Below are positions 61,497 to 64,000 of a stretch of DNA of 64,000 nt, piece after piece (positions within the stretch are counted from its first letter, which is position 1; every line of letters begins with the position of its first letter). Both the position numbers and the translations under genes were made by a program. This stretch comes from Niastella sp. (GTDB lineage: Bacteria > Bacteroidota > Bacteroidia > Chitinophagales > Chitinophagaceae). Location of the stretch: assembly GCA_017744515.1 (NCBI GenBank), contig JAGIBF010000007.1, positions 1 through 64,000 on the forward strand, read 5' to 3'. A model generated the notes under the pieces. That model was not told the DNA's origin. It saw only the letters and a list, made by a program, of their open reading frames with translations, and did no database searches.

Positions 61497-62129
61497 ATGA
61501 GAGTAAAAGTATGCGGCATGACACAACCCGAGCAGGTAGATGCATTGGCTGGAATGGGGGCGACGTTTGCCGGCTTTATATTTTATCCGAAAAGCCCGCG
61601 GTATGTGTTCAAACACATGAATATTACACAGATCCGCAAAGTCAATAATATAAACAAGGTAGGTGTGTTTGTAAACACCTCTATCGAAGAAGTACTGCAC
61701 CTGGTAGACGAATGCCGCCTGCACATGGTACAGCTCCATGGCGATGAGCCACCGAAGTATTGCGAAAAGATTGCCGACTATGTTTCCGTAGTAAAAGCAT
61801 TCCGGCTCAGTGACAATGACAGCGTAGAATGGATGATCAAACCCTATATGGATGTGTGCGATATGTTTATGTTCGATACGATGGGCGTAGGATACGGAGG
61901 CACAGGTAAAAAGTTCGATTGGAGTGTGTTGAAGAATAGTACAATTGGCAAACCTTTCTTTCTCAGTGGTGGCATCGAGCCTGGAGATGAAGAAGAGCTG
62001 AAAGCATTTGAGAAAGAGCCTGTAGCAAAAGCACTGTTTGCCATCGACATCAACAGCAAGTTTGAACTGACCCCAGGTGTGAAAGATATGGAGAAGGTAA
62101 AGACATTTGTCGATAAGTTGAAAAGCTAA
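61497..62129 (+). CDS. trpF: Phosphoribosylanthranilate isomerase
   Basis: Amadori rearrangement of PRA to CdRP. Seen: MRVKVCGMTQPEQV with the catalytic Cys, AGFIFYPKSPRYV, VGVFVNTSIEEVL, VQLHGDEPPKYC, MFDTMGVGYGGTGKKFDW (catalytic Asp) and FFLSGGIEPGD. 210 residues. A PAT-like acetyltransferase gene follows 4 bases later. Confidence 0.96.
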   Translation: MRVKVCGMTQPEQVDALAGMGATFAGFIFYPKSPRYVFKHMNITQIRKVNNINKVGVFVNTSIEEVLHLVDECRLHMVQLHGDEPPKYCEKIADYVSVVKAFRLSDNDSVEWMIKPYMDVCDMFMFDTMGVGYGGTGKKFDWSVLKNSTIGKPFFLSGGIEPGDEEELKAFEKEPVAKALFAIDINSKFELTPGVKDMEKVKTFVDKLKS

Positions 62130-62133
62130 CCAC

Positions 62134-62649
62134 ATGATTACAGTACGACCGGCGGAAGAAAAAGACCTTCCTGAAATATTGGTGATCTACAATGATATCA
62201 TTGTAAACACCACGGCAGTATATGATTATGAACCCCACACTGCCCCTATGCGTAAGCAGTGGTGGGATACTAAAAAAGAACAAGGGTTTCCGGTATTTGT
62301 GGCAGAAGAAGAGAGACGGATAATAGGCTTTAGCTCTATCGGTCCCTTCCGTGCCTGGGCAGCGTACAAGTATTCAGTAGAAAATTCAATATACGTAGCA
62401 ACAGATGTACGCGGCAAAGGAGTGGGCAAGCTACTGATGCGGCCACTGATAGATGCGGCAAGAAAACTGGAGATGCACACCATCCTGGCCGGCATCGATG
62501 CCAGCAATGAAGCAAGCATCCGGCTGCACGAGTGGTTTGGATTTAAAGAAGTGGCCCATTTCAAAGAAGTAGGATACAAGTTCGACCGCTGGCTCGACCT
62601 GAAGTTCCTGCAGTTGGTGCTGGACACACCGGCTGCGCCACAAGAGTAG
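62134..62649 (+). CDS. GNAT acetyltransferase, phosphinothricin acetyltransferase-like
   Basis: Acetyltransferase of the PAT/bar group. Seen: IYNDIIVNTTAVYDYEP at about residues 15-31, KQGFPVFVAEE-like core (KEQGFPVFVAEEERRIIGFSSIGPFR), SIYVATDVRGKGVGKLLMRPLI (acetyl-CoA loop) and the C-terminal HEWFGFKEVAHFKEVGYKFDRWLDL, which is highly characteristic of this group. 171 residues. It lies 4 bases after trpF and before trpB, where no such gene normally occurs. Relatives acetylate phosphinothricin or amino acid analogues, including methionine sulfoximine. Confidence 0.9.
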   Translation: MITVRPAEEKDLPEILVIYNDIIVNTTAVYDYEPHTAPMRKQWWDTKKEQGFPVFVAEEERRIIGFSSIGPFRAWAAYKYSVENSIYVATDVRGKGVGKLLMRPLIDAARKLEMHTILAGIDASNEASIRLHEWFGFKEVAHFKEVGYKFDRWLDLKFLQLVLDTPAAPQE

Positions 62650-62667
62650 TGAATAAATAACGAACAT

Positions 62668-62765
62668 TGTCACCCTGAGCCTGTCGAAGGGCTATCGAAG
62701 CCTGTGTCACCCTGAGCTTGTCGAAGGGTCGAAGAACGAAGGATTTCGACGGGCTCAACCTGACA
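62668..62765. repeat. Compound REP-like repeat ahead of trpB
   Basis: Two direct copies of TGTCACCCTGAGCxTGTCGAAGG (62668-62690, 62705-62727) and one inverted copy TTCGACGGGCTCAACCTGACA-like at 62745-62765. It fills the gap between the acetyltransferase and trpB. Confidence 0.85.
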
Positions 62766-62792
62766 AAGAAGTTTTATAAAAATATTAGACCA

Positions 62793-64000
62793 ATGATCAA
62801 TCAAACAAACCCATTGGGACAGCACAGAGGAACCTACAAGCAGCCGAATATCTTTGGATATTATGGCAACTTCGGAGGAGCCTATATCCCTGAGATGCTG
62901 CATCGCAATGTGGAAGAGCTGAAGTCGAAGTACCTGCAGATCATGTATGACGAAGCCTTTCAAAAAGAGTTCAACGCATTGCTTACCGATTATGTAGGAC
63001 GACCAACACCACTGTACCTCGCAGAGCGCCTGAGCAAGCAATACAATACCAAAATATACTTAAAGCGCGAAGACCTCAACCACACCGGCGCCCACAAGAT
63101 CAACAATACGATCGGGCAGATCCTGCTGGCCCAAAAGCTGGGTAAGCAGCGGATCATTGCCGAAACAGGCGCCGGCCAACACGGCGTGGCAACAGCTACG
63201 GTGTGCGCTCTGAAAGGTATCCAGTGCATTGTCTACATGGGCGAGAAAGATATCAAACGCCAGGCGCCCAACGTGGCCCGCATGAAGATGCTGGGCGCTA
63301 CGGTGATACCAGCTACGAGCGGTAGCAAAACATTGAAAGATGCTACCAACGAAGCCATCCGCGACTGGATCAATAACCCGGAAGATACCCATTACATCAT
63401 TGGTAGTGTGGTAGGCCCCCATCCATACCCCGATATGGTGGCCCGCTTTCAAAGCGTCATCAGCGAAGAAGCGCGCAAGCAGCTGAAAGAAAAAACAGGC
63501 AGCGAATTGCCGACCCATGTAATAGCCTGTGTAGGCGGAGGCAGCAATGCCGCAGGTATGTTCTACCATTTCCTTGACGAAGCATCCGTACAGCTGGTAG
63601 CAGTGGAAGCTGCAGGCCATGGCGTCAACAGTGGTTTGAGCGCCGCTACTACCCAGCTGGGTAAACCGGGTGTGTTGCACGGCAGCAAAAGCCTGGTGAT
63701 GCAAACAGCAGATGGGCAGGTGGTAGAACCACATAGTATTTCTGCCGGGCTTGATTATCCCGGTATCGGCCCATTACATGCCCATTTGTATGAAACAGGC
63801 CGCGGTAAATTCTTGAGTGCAACAGATGCCGAAGCACTGGAAGCCGCTTTCGAACTGGCGAAACTGGAAGGTATCATACCAGCCCTCGAATCAGCACACG
63901 CACTGGCAGCATTGAAACAATTGAAATTAAAGTCGACAGATACGATTATTGTTTCCTTATCAGGTAGAGGCGATAAAGACCTGGCTACGTACATGAAAGC
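62793..64000 (+). CDS. trpB: Tryptophan synthase beta chain (3' end beyond the window)
   Basis: PLP enzyme joining indole and serine. Seen: [31 protein letters not shown] with the PLP lysine, [32 protein letters not shown], and [13 protein letters not shown]. The frame is open from ATG 62793 to the window end (402 codons), close to the full length of about 395-410, so only the last few residues may be missing. trpA presumably follows. Confidence 0.97.
   Translation, partial: MINQTNPLGQHRGTYKQPNIFGYYGNFGGAYIPEMLHRNVEELKSKYLQIMYDEAFQKEFNALLTDYVGRPTPLYLAERLSKQYNTKIYLKREDLNHTGAHKINNTIGQILLAQKLGKQRIIAETGAGQHGVATATVCALKGIQCIVYMGEKDIKRQAPNVARMKMLGATVIPATSGSKTLKDATNEAIRDWINNPEDTHYIIGSVVGPHPYPDMVARFQSVISEEARKQLKEKTGSELPTHVIACVGGGSNAAGMFYHFLDEASVQLVAVEAAGHGVNSGLSAATTQLGKPGVLHGSKSLVMQTADGQVVEPHSISAGLDYPGIGPLHAHLYETGRGKFLSATDAEALEAAFELAKLEGIIPALESAHALAALKQLKLKSTDTIIVSLSGRGDKDLATYMK

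Overview
The window comes from a Bacteroidota chromosome, most likely of the Chitinophagaceae type. The reasons are promoters of the TTG-N(18-20)-TAnnTTTG type (for example 14156-14186 and 49345-49373), no Shine-Dalgarno tracts, large TonB-dependent receptors with N-terminal carboxypeptidase-regulatory-like domains, many secreted peptidases, and the hisG-hisD-hisC-hisB order. No phage, plasmid, CRISPR or rRNA/tRNA genes are visible.

Layout. 1-6.2 kb: a secreted M43 metalloprotease whose 3' end is frameshifted, a lipoprotein S33 proline iminopeptidase, a carboxylate-amine ligase (GCS2 family) with an ATP-grasp ligase, and a divergent esterase. 6.2-14 kb: an intergenic block with five tandem 11-nt repeats, a short FRG-domain protein, and two TonB receptors, each followed by a terminator-like hairpin. 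14-21 kb: ribBA, a giant TamB-like protein and a DinB/DUF1572 protein. 21-35 kb: gamma-glutamyltransferase, a third TonB receptor, an M14 carboxypeptidase, and a PIG-L deacetylase / two small membrane ORFs / SSS symporter operon, then an uncharacterised secreted protein. 35-49 kb: an acyl-carrier-protein-like remnant, a TPMT-type methyltransferase, a RibD/DHFR-like reductase, a threonine synthase with an upstream LysR gene, a universal stress protein, a GH20 hexosaminidase, an FtsX-type ABC permease, a DUF2961 (GH172-like) protein and an S9 peptidase.

49-64 kb holds two amino-acid operons, each headed by a transcription attenuator. The his leader at 49383 encodes a 17-residue peptide with six His codons, followed by a U-run terminator. 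The trp leader at 57435 encodes a 20-residue peptide with Trp-Trp-Trp, followed by a U-run terminator. Both leader start codons lie almost on the predicted transcription start, so the peptides look leaderless. The trp operon is trpE-G-D-C-F, a PAT-like acetyltransferase, then trpB, which runs off the window. The his operon is hisG-D-C, then hisB, and is interrupted by what look like cassettes. A GxxExxY gene bounded by about 32-nt inverted repeats sits between the attenuator and hisG. A sorbosone-dehydrogenase-like / cytochrome c pair, and then a four-helix-bundle gene bounded by 33-nt inverted repeats, sit between hisC and hisB. hisHAFIE is not in the window.

The rest reads as an ordinary chromosome of a polymer-degrading heterotroph: outer-membrane uptake (three TonB receptors), peptide breakdown (M43, S33, M14, S9, GGT) and glycan breakdown (GH20, DUF2961, PIG-L). 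Several families of short intergenic repeats, often inverted, are scattered between genes. All assignments are from reading the sequence; no database search was run.
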